A stretch of DNA of 43,927 nt, taken from positions 1 through 43,927 of the forward strand of contig JAHBUM010000003.1 of assembly GCA_019638075.1 (NCBI GenBank), read 5' to 3'. Positions 1 through 8,664 of this stretch are shown here, piece by piece (position 1 is the stretch's first letter; each line of letters begins with the position of its first letter). The stretch is from Flavobacteriales bacterium (GTDB taxonomy: Bacteria; Bacteroidota; Bacteroidia; Flavobacteriales_F; PHOS-HE28). The translations under genes and the position numbers were made by a program. Under the pieces are notes generated by a model, which did not search any database, was not told the DNA's origin, and saw only the letters and a program-made list of their open reading frames with translations.

Positions 1-1785
1 GTGGTAGCCATGGTCGGCCATGAACTCCAGCACTGCGCTGCCCATGCCACCTTGGATGCAGCCATCCTCGATGGTGATCACGTGCTTGAACTTGCCGAAG
101 ACCTCGTGCAGCAGCAGTTCGTCGATCGGCTTGGCGAAGCGCATGTCGTAATGCGCCACGCTGTATCCTTCGGCTTGCAGGGTGTCGATGCCCTTCGCGG
201 CGATGTTGCCGATGTGCCCGATGCTGAGCACGGCGATGTCGTTGCCCGAGCGCACCTTGCGGCCGGTGCCGATCTTGATCTCCTTGAAGGGCGTCTTCCA
301 CTCGGTCATCACGCCTTCGCCGCGCGGGTAGCGGATGCTGAAGGGGCCGTGGTCCTTCAGTTGGGCGGTGTACATCAGGTCGCGCAACTCCTCCTCGTTC
401 ATCGGGGCGCTCACGATCATGTTGGGGATGCAGCGGAAGTAGGCGATGTCGAAGGCGCCGTGGTGCGTGGGGCCATCGGCACCGGCCAGTCCGCCGCGAT
501 CCAGGCAGAACACCACGTGCAATTTCTGCAAGGCCACATCATGCACCACCTGATCGTAGGCGCGCTGCATGAAGCTGCTGTAGATGTTGCAGAACGGCAC
601 CATGCCCTGCGTAGCCATGCCTGCGCTGAAGGTGACCGCGTGCTGCTCGGCGATGCCCACGTCGAACGCGCGTTCGGGCATGGCCTTCATCATGATGTTG
701 AGCGAGCAGCCGGTGGGCATGGCGGGCGTGACACCCACGATGCGCGGGTTCTTCTCGGCCAGTTCCACGATGGTATGACCGAACACATCCTGATACTTCG
801 GTGGCTGCGGGCTCTTGGGCACCACCTTGATGATCTCGCCGGTGTCCTTGTTGAACAGGCCGGGCGCGTGCCACACCGTGGGACTGCCCTCTTCGGCGGG
901 CTTGTAGCCCTTGCCCTTCATGGTGATCGTGTGCAGGATCTTGGGGCCGGGGATGTCGCGCAGGTCCTGCAACACCTTCACCATGCGCTCCACGTCGTGG
1001 CCGTCCACCGGGCCGAAGTAGCGGAAGTTGAGGCTCTCGAACAGGTTGCTCTGTTTCAGCAGGGCGCTCTTCACGGCGTTCTCCACCTTCTGCGCGATGG
1101 CCTGCGCGTTGGGCCCGAACTTGCTGATCTTGCCGAGCAGGTTCCACACCTCGTCCTTCACCTTGTTGTAGGTGTGGCTGGTGGTGATGTCGGTGAGGTA
1201 TTCCTTCAGGGCACCGACGTTCGGGTCGATGCTCATGCAGTTGTCGTTGAGCACCACGAGCATGTCGGTGTTGGCGCCACCCGCGTGGTTCAGCGCCTCG
1301 AAGGCCATGCCGGCCGTCATGGCGCCATCGCCGATCACCGCCACGCAATGCCGGTCCTTCTCGCCTTTCAGCCTGCTGGCCACCGCCATGCCCAGCGCCC
1401 CGCCGATGCTGGTGCTGCTGTGCCCCACGCCGAACGTATCGAACTCGCTCTCGCTGCGTTTCGGGAAACCGCTGATGCCTTTGTGGATGCGGTTGGTGTG
1501 GAAGTTGTCCTTGCGGCCGGTGAGGATCTTGTGCCCGTAGGCCTGATGTCCCACATCCCACACGAGCTGGTCGTAGGGGGTGTTGAACACGTAATGCAGG
1601 GCCACGGTCAACTCCACCACGCCGAGGCTGGCGCCAAAGTGGCCGCCCTTTACGCTGACGACATCGATGATGAAATCGCGCAATTCGTTGCAGACCTGCG
1701 CCAACTGGTCTTCGGAAAGGTTCCGGAGGTCGGCCGGGATCTGGATCCGGTCGAGCAGGGGGTAGGCCGGGCGTGTGCTGGTCAT
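1..1785 (-). CDS. dxs: 1-deoxy-D-xylulose-5-phosphate synthase, 3' end cut by window
   Basis: Condenses pyruvate and glyceraldehyde 3-phosphate to DXP, the first step of the MEP isoprenoid pathway and a precursor supply for thiamine and pyridoxal phosphate; cytosolic, thiamine-diphosphate dependent. The frame reads 595 codons from ATG at 1785 and runs off the window at base 1; the family is usually about 620-640 residues, so only the last part of the transketolase C-domain is missing. Visible landmarks are [10 protein letters not shown] (about 77-86), the TPP/metal motif GDGAMTAGM (about 152-160) and, at the window edge, [17 protein letters not shown], typical of Dxs C-termini. No in-frame ATG lies between the chosen start and the upstream -7 box. 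It is divergent from nuoA across a 153-bp spacer. Confidence 0.96.
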   Translation of the reverse strand, partial: MTSTRPAYPLLDRIQIPADLRNLSEDQLAQVCNELRDFIIDVVSVKGGHFGASLGVVELTVALHYVFNTPYDQLVWDVGHQAYGHKILTGRKDNFHTNRIHKGISGFPKRSESEFDTFGVGHSSTSIGGALGMAVASRLKGEKDRHCVAVIGDGAMTAGMAFEALNHAGGANTDMLVVLNDNCMSIDPNVGALKEYLTDITTSHTYNKVKDEVWNLLGKISKFGPNAQAIAQKVENAVKSALLKQSNLFESLNFRYFGPVDGHDVERMVKVLQDLRDIPGPKILHTITMKGKGYKPAEEGSPTVWHAPGLFNKDTGEIIKVVPKSPQPPKYQDVFGHTIVELAEKNPRIVGVTPAMPTGCSLNIMMKAMPERAFDVGIAEQHAVTFSAGMATQGMVPFCNIYSSFMQRAYDQVVHDVALQKLHVVFCLDRGGLAGADGPTHHGAFDIAYFRCIPNMIVSAPMNEEELRDLMYTAQLKDHGPFSIRYPRGEGVMTEWKTPFKEIKIGTGRKVRSGNDIAVLSIGHIGNIAAKGIDTLQAEGYSVAHYDMRFAKPIDELLLHEVFGKFKHVITIEDGCIQGGMGSAVLEFMADHGYH

Positions 1786-1797
1786 GGGCGGAATGAA

Positions 1798-1805
1798 CAA
1801 AAGTA
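1798..1805 (-). promoter_or_regulatory. Candidate -7 box of dxs promoter
   Basis: Read on the minus strand the bases are TACTTTTG, an exact match to the Bacteroidota -7 consensus TAnnTTTG. It ends 12 bp before the dxs ATG, so the leader would be only a few bases. No convincing -33 TTTG is seen at the expected spacing. Confidence 0.45.
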
Positions 1806-1904
1806 ACGGGATGGATGGATCGGTGGGCCAGCTTCCGAACGGCCTTCAACGCGACGGAGCCGCAACTATTGCCGACGAACGCTCCCTCAAATGAGGTAGG
1901 GCAC

Positions 1905-1912
1905 TACCTTTG
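1905..1912 (+). promoter_or_regulatory. Candidate -7 box of the nuo operon promoter
   Basis: The bases TACCTTTG match TAnnTTTG exactly and lie 26 bp before the GTG start of nuoA, in the only spacer upstream of the operon. The -33 element is not clear. This is the best candidate promoter for the 13-kb nuo transcript. Confidence 0.45.
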
Positions 1913-1938
1913 GCCCCCATTCATCCCTCCAGCGCACC

Positions 1939-2310
1939 GTGGAAGCCATTTCGACCCCCCACGACTACGTTCCGGTCCTGATCCAGACGGCCATCGCCGT
2001 GGGCTTCGTGGGCTTCGCACTTTCGGCGGCGGCGTTCCTCGGCCCGAAGATCCACGGGAAGAAGAAGGACGAGAGCTTCGAGTGCGGCATCGAGCAGCAA
2101 GGCAACGCCCGTACGCCCTTCAGTGTGAAGTACTTGCTCATCGCCATCCTGTTCGTGCTGTTCGACGTGGAGGTGATCTTCCTCTACCCCTGGGCGGTCA
2201 ACTTCAAGGCGCTCGGCGCCATCGGTTTCGTGGAGATGGTGGTCTTCGTCGGCTTCGTGCTGTCGGGCCTTTACTATGTGTTGCGGAAAGGTGTAATGAA
2301 GATCGAATGA
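1939..2310 (+). CDS. nuoA: NADH-quinone oxidoreductase subunit A
   Basis: Small membrane subunit of respiratory complex I at the junction between the peripheral arm and the membrane arm, near the quinone site. The 123-residue product has three hydrophobic segments (about 14-34, 65-85 and 95-115), the hallmark SFECG with Cys49, and FDVEVIFLYPWAV at 75-87. The start is GTG (codons GTG GAA GCC ATT), chosen because no ATG fits and the N-terminal length matches the family. It is the first gene of the nuo operon; its TGA overlaps the nuoB ATG in an ATGA junction, indicating translational coupling. Confidence 0.96.
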   Translation: MEAISTPHDYVPVLIQTAIAVGFVGFALSAAAFLGPKIHGKKKDESFECGIEQQGNARTPFSVKYLLIAILFVLFDVEVIFLYPWAVNFKALGAIGFVEMVVFVGFVLSGLYYVLRKGVMKIE

Positions 2311-2873
2311 GCGACCAGCGCATCATCGAGCGGCCAAGGCCGGCCATCGTGAAGGCTCCCGAAGGCCATTCCGGGGAAGGCTTCTTCGCCACCAGCGTGG
2401 ACCAGGCGATCGGCCTGGCCCGGGCCAACAGCCTGTGGCCACTCCCCTTCGCCACCAGCTGCTGTGGCATCGAGTTCATGAGCACCATGAGCTCGCATTA
2501 CGACCTCAGCCGTTTCGGCATGGAGCGCCTCAGCTTCAGCCCGCGCCAGAGCGACCTGCTCATGGTGATGGGCACCATCGCCAAGAAGATGGCGCCCGTG
2601 CTGCGCGACGTGTACATGCAGATGGCCGAGCCCAAGTGGGTGCTGAGCATGGGTGCCTGTGCCTGCACCGGCGGCATCTTCGACAGCTACAGCGTGTTGC
2701 AGGGCATCGACCGGGTGATCCCCGTGGATGTCTACATCCCGGGCTGCCCGCCGCGCCCCGAGCAGGTGATCGACGGCATCCTGAAGATCCAGGAACTGGC
2801 CAAGAACGAGAGCCTGCGCCGCCGCTACAGCAAGGAGTACCAGGACCTGTTGACCAAATACGCCATCGACTGA
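2307..2873 (+). CDS. nuoB: NADH-quinone oxidoreductase subunit B
   Basis: Peripheral subunit that binds cluster N2, the last Fe-S centre before quinone. The 188-residue product carries the N2 ligands as Cys52-Cys53 (SCCGIEF), Cys118 (GACACTGG) and Cys147 (PGCPPRPE). Cys120 is an additional cysteine two residues after Cys118 and is not a canonical ligand. The ATG at 2307 overlaps the nuoA stop; the frame stays open upstream, but the extension has no family similarity. The TGA shares one base with the nuoC ATG (TGATG). Confidence 0.96.
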   Translation: MSDQRIIERPRPAIVKAPEGHSGEGFFATSVDQAIGLARANSLWPLPFATSCCGIEFMSTMSSHYDLSRFGMERLSFSPRQSDLLMVMGTIAKKMAPVLRDVYMQMAEPKWVLSMGACACTGGIFDSYSVLQGIDRVIPVDVYIPGCPPRPEQVIDGILKIQELAKNESLRRRYSKEYQDLLTKYAID

Positions 2874-3385
2874 TGCCGGGGTTCGTGGTGAAGGCGGAGC
2901 GTGATCAACAGGTGAAGGACGGTGTCCTGAGCGTGTTCGGTGAGCGCATCACGGGCATCGAACAGGAGCGCGACCTCTTGTGCATCCACGTGAAGAAGGA
3001 AGCGCTGCACGATCTGCTGCGCGCACTGAAGGACGAGCACGGCTTCCACTTCCTCACCACCTGCTGCGGCATGCACTTCCCCGGTGAGGCGCAGGAATTC
3101 GGACTCGTGTACCACCTGCACAATATGCGGGCTGGCCACCGCATCCGCGTGAAGTGCCGCACCACCGCCAACGACCTTGAATACCAGACCGCGACCGACC
3201 TGTGGCCCACGGCCAACTGGATGGAGCGCGAGGCTTGGGACTTCTTCGGCATCAAGTTCAAGGGCCATCCGGACCTGCGCCGCATCCTGAACATGGAGGA
3301 TTTCCCCGCGTTCCCGCTGCGCAAGGACTACCCCTTGGAAGACCCCACCCGTCAGGACAAGGACGATCGATTCTTCGGACGATGA
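2873..3385 (+). CDS. nuoC: NADH-quinone oxidoreductase subunit C
   Basis: Peripheral 30-kDa-type subunit linking the hydrogenase-like module to the rest of complex I; no cofactor. The 170-residue product contains the family signature region REAWDFFGIKFKGHPDLRRI followed by PLRKDYPLE near the C-terminus. It is separate from nuoD, unlike the fused NuoCD of enterobacteria. The start overlaps the nuoB stop by one base, and the stop overlaps the nuoD ATG (ATGA). Confidence 0.95.
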   Translation: MPGFVVKAERDQQVKDGVLSVFGERITGIEQERDLLCIHVKKEALHDLLRALKDEHGFHFLTTCCGMHFPGEAQEFGLVYHLHNMRAGHRIRVKCRTTANDLEYQTATDLWPTANWMEREAWDFFGIKFKGHPDLRRILNMEDFPAFPLRKDYPLEDPTRQDKDDRFFGR

Positions 3386-4617
3386 GCCAGCAGCCACCCA
3401 TCGATTTCTGGTCGAAGGACCTGGTGGAAGGCCGGGACCTGAGCGAGCTCACCACGCTCAACCTCGGCCCCACCCACCCCGCCACGCACGGCATCTTCCA
3501 GAACGTGCTCACGCTGGATGGTGAGATCATCCTGGACGCCAAGCAGACCATCGGCTACATCCACCGCGCTTTCGAGAAGATCGCCGAGCGCCGTCCGTTC
3601 TACCAGATCACCACATTGACGGACCGGATGAACTACTGCAGTGCCCCCATCAACAACATGGGCTGGCACATGACGGTGGAGAAGCTGCTCAACATCGAGT
3701 TGCCCAAGCGCGTGCAGTACATGCGGGTGATCGTGATGGAACTGGCGCGCATCGCCGACCACATCATCTGCAACACCATCATCGGTCAGGACGTCGGTGC
3801 CACCACGCCCTTCCTCTACGTGTACCAGTGGCGCGAGAAGATCTACGAGGTGTACGAGGAGATCTGCGGCGCGCGCCTCACCACCAACATGGGCCGCATC
3901 GGCGGCTGGGAGCGCAACTGGAGCGATGCGGCCTGGGCGAAGACCAAGGCCATCGTGAAGGACCTGCCCGCCGCGCTGAAGGAGTTCGACAACATGCTGC
4001 TGCGCAACCGCATCTTCATGGACCGCACCATCGGCTGCGGGCCCATCAGCGCGGAGCGGGCATTGGCCTACGGCTTCACCGGCCCCAACCTGCGCGCCGC
4101 TGGCGTGGACTACGACGTGCGGGTGGCCGATCCGTACAGTGGTTATGATGAGTTCGACTTCATCATCCCCGTCGGCACCAACGGCGATACCTACGATCGC
4201 TTCACGGTTCGTCAGGAAGAGATGCGGCAGAGCCTCTCCATCATCCGCCAGGCCTTGGAGAAGCTGGAGAAGCTGGGCGACAAGACCACCTTCCGCGCCG
4301 ATGCCCCCGAGTGGGTGTTGCCGCCCAAGGAGGGTGTGTACAACAACATGGAGGAGCTGATCTGGCACTTCAAGATCGTGATGGGCGAGACCGACGTACC
4401 GGTGGGCGAAGTGTACCACTGCGTGGAAGGCGGCAACGGCGAACTGGGCTTCTACCTCGTGAGCGATGGTGGCCGCGCACCCTTCCGCCTGCACCTGCGC
4501 CGCCCCTGCTACATCTACTACCAAGCCTTCCCCGAGATGATCAAGGGCAGCATGTTGAGCGACGCGATCATCACCATGAGCAGCATGAACGTGATCGCAG
4601 GCGAACTGGACGCATGA
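3382..4617 (+). CDS. nuoD: NADH-quinone oxidoreductase subunit D
   Basis: The 49-kDa-type subunit that forms the quinone-binding pocket with NuoB; evolutionarily related to the large subunit of NiFe hydrogenases but without their metal site. The 411-residue length is normal. The motif GPTHPATHG near residue 30 includes the conserved quinone-site His-Pro-x-x-His stretch, and the C-terminus ends in MNVIAGELDA, close to the usual family ending in DR. The start is the ATG in the ATGA junction with nuoC; the upstream open extension is a shadow of nuoC. Confidence 0.96.
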   Translation: MSQQPPIDFWSKDLVEGRDLSELTTLNLGPTHPATHGIFQNVLTLDGEIILDAKQTIGYIHRAFEKIAERRPFYQITTLTDRMNYCSAPINNMGWHMTVEKLLNIELPKRVQYMRVIVMELARIADHIICNTIIGQDVGATTPFLYVYQWREKIYEVYEEICGARLTTNMGRIGGWERNWSDAAWAKTKAIVKDLPAALKEFDNMLLRNRIFMDRTIGCGPISAERALAYGFTGPNLRAAGVDYDVRVADPYSGYDEFDFIIPVGTNGDTYDRFTVRQEEMRQSLSIIRQALEKLEKLGDKTTFRADAPEWVLPPKEGVYNNMEELIWHFKIVMGETDVPVGEVYHCVEGGNGELGFYLVSDGGRAPFRLHLRRPCYIYYQAFPEMIKGSMLSDAIITMSSMNVIAGELDA

Positions 4618-5171
4618 GCGCGCGCACGAGACCCATCACCACCACGGAAGGCACCAAACCGTTCGCCTTCAGCGAGACCGCACTGGCCGAGTGCCGCGAA
4701 CTGATCGCGCGTTACCCCGAAGGCCGCAGCAAGAGCGCGCTGATCCCGATCCTGCACATCGCACAGGCCGAGAACGACGGCTGGCTCAGCGTGAACGCGA
4801 TGGACGCCGTGGCGCACCTGATGGGCCTGCGCCACATCGAGGTGTACGAAGTGGCCAGCTTCTACAGCATGTTCAACCTGCACCCGGTGGGCACCTACGT
4901 GCTCGACGTGTGCCGCACCACACCCTGCATGCTGCGCGGCAGCGACGAGCTGATCCATCACTTGGAGAAGAAGCTCGGCATACACGCCGGTGAGACCACC
5001 AAGGACGGCATGTTCACCCTGAAGGCCGTGGAATGCCTCGGAAGCTGCGGCAGCGGACCGATGCTGCAATGCGGCGCCGGTTACCACGAAGATCTCACCA
5101 TTGAGAAGGTGGATGCCTTGATCGAGGAGTTGCGCGCGAGGAACCAACGGACGAATTATACAGACCGATGA
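4614..5171 (+). CDS. nuoE: NADH-quinone oxidoreductase subunit E
   Basis: The 24-kDa-type thioredoxin-fold subunit holding the 2Fe-2S cluster N1a in the NADH dehydrogenase module. Of 185 residues, the ligands are Cys100 and Cys105 (CRTTPC) and Cys141 and Cys145 (CLGSC), the expected C-x4-C and C-x3-C pattern. It starts in an ATGA overlap with nuoD. It is followed by the only real gap in the operon, 95 bp before nuoF, which is occupied by an inverted repeat element. Confidence 0.95.
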   Translation: MSARTRPITTTEGTKPFAFSETALAECRELIARYPEGRSKSALIPILHIAQAENDGWLSVNAMDAVAHLMGLRHIEVYEVASFYSMFNLHPVGTYVLDVCRTTPCMLRGSDELIHHLEKKLGIHAGETTKDGMFTLKAVECLGSCGSGPMLQCGAGYHEDLTIEKVDALIEELRARNQRTNYTDR

Positions 5172-5177
5172 AAATGC

Positions 5178-5256
5178 AGTGGCGAGTAATGAGTGGCGTG
5201 TGGCGAGTCTGCTTCGGGCAGCTGCCACACGCCACTCATTACTCGCCACTCGCCAC
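5178..5256. repeat. Inverted heptamer-repeat element between nuoE and nuoF
   Basis: Two 27-bp arms (5178-5204 and 5224-5250) are perfect reverse complements around a 19-base loop that can itself form a small stem. Each arm is built of 7-bp units: on the left TGGCGAG, TAATGAG, TGGCGTG, TGGCGAG from 5180; on the right ACGCCAC, TCATTAC, TCGCCAC, TCGCCAC ending at 5256. It has no T-tract, so a simple intrinsic terminator is unlikely. In the transcript it would form a very stable hairpin between two cotranscribed cistrons. Confidence 0.9.
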
Positions 5257-5266
5257 TCTTTGAGCC

Positions 5267-6622
5267 ATGGCCCGCAAACTCCTCTTCGAGCACATCGACA
5301 AACCCGGCATCCGTGGGCTGGAAGGCTACCGTGCGAACGGTGGTTACCGCAGCGTGGAGAAGGCGCTCAGGACCATGAGCCCCGATGCTGTTCTTGAGGA
5401 AGTGAAGAAGAGCGGCCTGCGCGGTCGCGGTGGCGCTGGCTTCCCCACAGGCATGAAATGGAGCTTCCTCGCGAAGCCCGAAGGTGTGCCCCGCTACTTA
5501 GTGGTGAACGCCGACGAAAGCGAACCCGGAACCTTCAAGGACCGCTACCTGATGGAGCGGATCCCGCACATCCTCGTGGAAGGTATGATCACATCGAGCT
5601 TCGCGCTCGGTGCGAAGACCAGCTACGTCTATGTGCGCGGCGAGTACTTCTACGTGGCGCGTATCCTGGAACAAGCCATCGCCGAAGCACGCGCTGCGGG
5701 CTGGTTGGGAAAGAACATCCTCGGCAGCGGTTTCGACCACGACATCCATGTGCAAGTGGGTGCTGGCGCCTACATCTGCGGCGAAGAGACCGCCCTGCTC
5801 GAAAGCCTTGAGGGCAAGCGTGGCAACCCGCGCATCAAGCCGCCCTTCCCTGCGGTGAAGGGTCTCTACGACTGCCCCACGGTGGTGAACAACGTGGAGA
5901 CGATCGCGGCCGTGGTGCCCATCGTGAACGACGGCGGCGAGGAATACGCCAAGATCGGCATCGGCAAGAGCACCGGAACGAAGCTCATCAGCGCTGGCGG
6001 CAACATCAAGCGTCCCGGCGTGTACGAGATCGACCTCGGCATCACCTGCGACGAGTTCATCAACAGCGACGAATACTGCGGCGGTGTGGATGGTCGCGCC
6101 TTTAAAGCTGTCGTGCCCGGTGGAAGCAGTGTGCCCATCGTGCCCTACGAGCTGTTCCTGAAGACGCCCACGGGCGAGAACCGCCTGATGACCTACGAGA
6201 GCCTCAGCGAAGGCGGCTTCGCACAGGGCACCATGATGGGTTCCGGTGGCTTCTACGCCTACAACGATGCGCAGTGCATCGTGCGCAGCACCTGGAACCA
6301 CGCACGCTTCTACCACCACGAGAGTTGCGGCCAGTGCAGCCCCTGCCGCGAAGGCACCGGCTGGCTGGACAAGGTGCTGGAGCGTCTGGAGCACGGCGAA
6401 GGCCGGATGGAGGACATCGACCTGCTCTGGGACATCCAGCGGAAGATCGAAGGCAACACCATCTGCCCGCTGGGCGATGCCGCCGCCTGGCCCGTGGCTT
6501 CGGCCATCCGCCACTTCCGCGACGAGTTCGAATACCACGTCACGCACCGTGAGAAAGTGAAGGACCCGAAGCATTTCGCGCGGGAACCTTTCCGGAAGAG
6601 TGCCAAATTCGCGACCGCTTAA
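5267..6622 (+). CDS. nuoF: NADH-quinone oxidoreductase subunit F (NADH- and FMN-binding)
   Basis: The 51-kDa-type subunit that oxidises NADH through FMN and passes electrons to cluster N3. The 451-residue product has the glycine-rich nucleotide motif RGRGGAGFPTG (about 52-62), the FMN/NADH-site region NADESEPGTFKDR (81-93), GAYICGEETAL (about 167-177) and the 4Fe-4S ligands Cys354, Cys357, Cys360 (SCGQCSPC) plus Cys400 (NTICPLGDA). The start ATG follows the repeat element by ten bases. The stop is 3 bp before nuoG. Confidence 0.97.
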   Translation: MARKLLFEHIDKPGIRGLEGYRANGGYRSVEKALRTMSPDAVLEEVKKSGLRGRGGAGFPTGMKWSFLAKPEGVPRYLVVNADESEPGTFKDRYLMERIPHILVEGMITSSFALGAKTSYVYVRGEYFYVARILEQAIAEARAAGWLGKNILGSGFDHDIHVQVGAGAYICGEETALLESLEGKRGNPRIKPPFPAVKGLYDCPTVVNNVETIAAVVPIVNDGGEEYAKIGIGKSTGTKLISAGGNIKRPGVYEIDLGITCDEFINSDEYCGGVDGRAFKAVVPGGSSVPIVPYELFLKTPTGENRLMTYESLSEGGFAQGTMMGSGGFYAYNDAQCIVRSTWNHARFYHHESCGQCSPCREGTGWLDKVLERLEHGEGRMEDIDLLWDIQRKIEGNTICPLGDAAAWPVASAIRHFRDEFEYHVTHREKVKDPKHFAREPFRKSAKFATA

Positions 6623-6625
6623 GCC

Positions 6626-7642
6626 ATGCCCAAGGTCACCATAGACGGCATCTCGATCGAAGTCCCCGATGGGACCACGATCCTGCAGGCCGCGCGCATG
6701 ATCGGCGAGCGCGACAAGGCCGACCGCCACGTGGTGCCCCCGGCCATGTGCTACTACACCTCGCTGAAGACCAGCGGGGGCTACTGCCGCACGTGCATCG
6801 TGAAGGTGACCAAGGGCAGCGACAAGGACCCGCGTCCCATGCCCAAGCCGGTGGCCAGCTGCCGCACGGCCGTGATGGACGGCATGGAGGTGGCCAACAC
6901 CACCGACCCCACGCTGATCGACGCGCGCAACGGTGTGGTGGAGATGCTGCTGATCAACCACCCGCTGGATTGCCCCATCTGCGACCAGGCCGGTGAATGC
7001 CACCTGCAGGACCTGAGCTACGAGAACGGCAAGGCCGCCAGCCGCTACGAGTTCGAGCGCCGCACCTTCGACCCGATCGACATCGGCGATACGATCAAAT
7101 TGCACATGACGCGCTGCATCCTGTGCTACCGCTGCGTGAAGGTGGCCGAGCAACTCACCGACGGCCGCGTGCATGGGGTGATCAACCGCGGCGATGTGGC
7201 CGAGATCAGCACGTACATCAGTCAGGCGATCGAGAACGACTTCAGCGGCAACATGATCGACGTGTGCCCCGTGGGCGCGCTCACCGACAAGACCTTCCGC
7301 TTCGCCAGCCGCGTGTGGTTCACCAAACCAGTGGATGCGCACCGCAACTGCGAGAACCCCAAGTGCAGTGGCAACGTGGTGCTGTGGCTCAAGGGCAATG
7401 AAGTGCTGCGTGTCACCGGCCGCAAGGACCAGTGGGGCGAGGTGGAGAGCTTCATCTGCAACACCTGCCGCTTCGACAAGAAGGACGTACACGCGTGGAC
7501 GGTGGAAGGCCCACGGAAGATCGACCGCCACAGCGTGATCAGCCAAGGCCACTACCAACTGAAGCGTGAGCAGCCCCTGCTCGCCTCGCCCGCGCCGAAC
7601 GTGCCCGAACTGGCGAAACGAAAAGAACTGAAGGACCGATGA
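6626..7642 (+). CDS. nuoG: NADH-quinone oxidoreductase subunit G, short form
   Basis: Fe-S subunit relaying electrons from NuoF towards NuoI. Only 338 residues, against roughly 700-900 in proteobacterial NuoG. Visible sites are the 2Fe-2S ligands Cys42, Cys54, Cys57 and Cys79; the His-Cys cluster His112, Cys116, Cys119, Cys125; and the 4Fe-4S ligands Cys164, Cys167, Cys170 and Cys214. A further cysteine set (Cys242, Cys247, Cys278, Cys281) resembles the opening Fe4S4 segment of the molybdopterin-oxidoreductase fold, but that fold then stops. No frameshift is visible and nuoH starts in an ATGA overlap, so the short form looks native; short NuoG is, as I recall, usual in Flavobacteriia. Confidence 0.93.
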   Translation: MPKVTIDGISIEVPDGTTILQAARMIGERDKADRHVVPPAMCYYTSLKTSGGYCRTCIVKVTKGSDKDPRPMPKPVASCRTAVMDGMEVANTTDPTLIDARNGVVEMLLINHPLDCPICDQAGECHLQDLSYENGKAASRYEFERRTFDPIDIGDTIKLHMTRCILCYRCVKVAEQLTDGRVHGVINRGDVAEISTYISQAIENDFSGNMIDVCPVGALTDKTFRFASRVWFTKPVDAHRNCENPKCSGNVVLWLKGNEVLRVTGRKDQWGEVESFICNTCRFDKKDVHAWTVEGPRKIDRHSVISQGHYQLKREQPLLASPAPNVPELAKRKELKDR

Positions 7643-8664
7643 TCATCACCACGGCCATACTCCTGCTGGTGCTCTTCGTGATCACCTTGACCGTGGCGGC
7701 CTATTCCACCTACGGCGAGCGCAAGGTGGCGGCCTTCCTCCAGGACCGCATCGGCCCCAACCGCGCCGGTCCCTTCGGCATCCTTCAGCCCTTGGCCGAT
7801 GGCGCCAAGATGTTCATGAAGGAGGACTTCATCCCGGCTGCCGCGAACAAGCGCCTCTTCATCCTCGGTCCGGCCTTGGCCATGACCACCGCACTGCTCA
7901 CCGGCGTGGTGATCCCGTGGGGCGGCGAGTTGACCTTGTTCGGCGAGACCTTCAAGCTGCAAGGCACTGATCCGGAGATCGGTGTGTTGTACGTGTTCGC
8001 CATCGCCAGCATCGGCGTGTACGGCATCATGCTCGGTGGCTGGGCCAGCAACAACAAGTTCGCGCTGTTGGGTGCGGTGCGTGCTGCAGCGCAGATGGTG
8101 AGCTACGAGCTCGGCCTCGGCCTCAGCATCGTGGCGCTGGTGATGATGACCGGAACGCTGAGCATGGGCGGCATGGTGGACTACCAGATCGAGCACGGCT
8201 GGAACGTGATCTATCAACCGCTCGGCTTCATCATCTTCCTCGTGTGTGCCTTCGCGGAAACGAACCGCGCACCCTTCGACATGCCCGAGTGCGAAACGGA
8301 ACTCGTGGGCGGCTACCACACCGAGTTCAGCAGCATGAAGCTGGGTTTCTTCCTCTTCGCGGAGTACACCAACATGTTCATCAGCAGCGCGGTGATCGCC
8401 ACGCTGTACTTCGGTGGCTACCATGTGCCGGGTCTGGACAGGCTGGGCCTTGACCCGAACCTCGCCACGCTGATCGGCACGGCGAGCATGTTCGCGAAGA
8501 CCTTCTTCTTCATTTTCTTCTTCATGTGGGTGCGTTGGTCCACGCCGCGCTTCCGCTTCGATCAACTGATGAACCTGGGGTGGAAACGCTTGATCCCGCT
8601 GGGCGTGTTGAACATCCTGCTCACGGGCAGCATCTACTACATCTCCGAATACCTGAAGGGATGA
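7639..8664 (+). CDS. nuoH: NADH-quinone oxidoreductase subunit H
   Basis: Integral membrane subunit forming much of the quinone chamber and the entry of the first proton route. The 341-residue product is strongly hydrophobic with about eight transmembrane segments. The family signatures are GERKVAAFLQDRIGPNRAG (about 26-44) and AETNRAPFDMPECETELVGG (about 206-225), the latter with the conserved acidic residues facing the quinone tunnel. The start and stop both lie in ATGA overlaps with nuoG and nuoI. Confidence 0.97.
   Translation: MIITTAILLLVLFVITLTVAAYSTYGERKVAAFLQDRIGPNRAGPFGILQPLADGAKMFMKEDFIPAAANKRLFILGPALAMTTALLTGVVIPWGGELTLFGETFKLQGTDPEIGVLYVFAIASIGVYGIMLGGWASNNKFALLGAVRAAAQMVSYELGLGLSIVALVMMTGTLSMGGMVDYQIEHGWNVIYQPLGFIIFLVCAFAETNRAPFDMPECETELVGGYHTEFSSMKLGFFLFAEYTNMFISSAVIATLYFGGYHVPGLDRLGLDPNLATLIGTASMFAKTFFFIFFFMWVRWSTPRFRFDQLMNLGWKRLIPLGVLNILLTGSIYYISEYLKG

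Noticed and set aside
1..1806. A 601-codon open frame on the plus strand opposite dxs
   Set aside because: It is rich in His, Ala and Val as expected of an antisense frame in GC-rich DNA, whereas the minus strand encodes an unmistakable Dxs.
539..1849. A 436-codon minus-strand frame overlapping dxs
   Set aside because: It is Arg/Gly/Pro-rich and out of frame with the conserved Dxs sequence; a shadow of the real gene.
5178..5256. A possible CRISPR array or intrinsic terminator
   Set aside because: There are no regular repeats with unique spacers, and no T-tract follows the hairpin.
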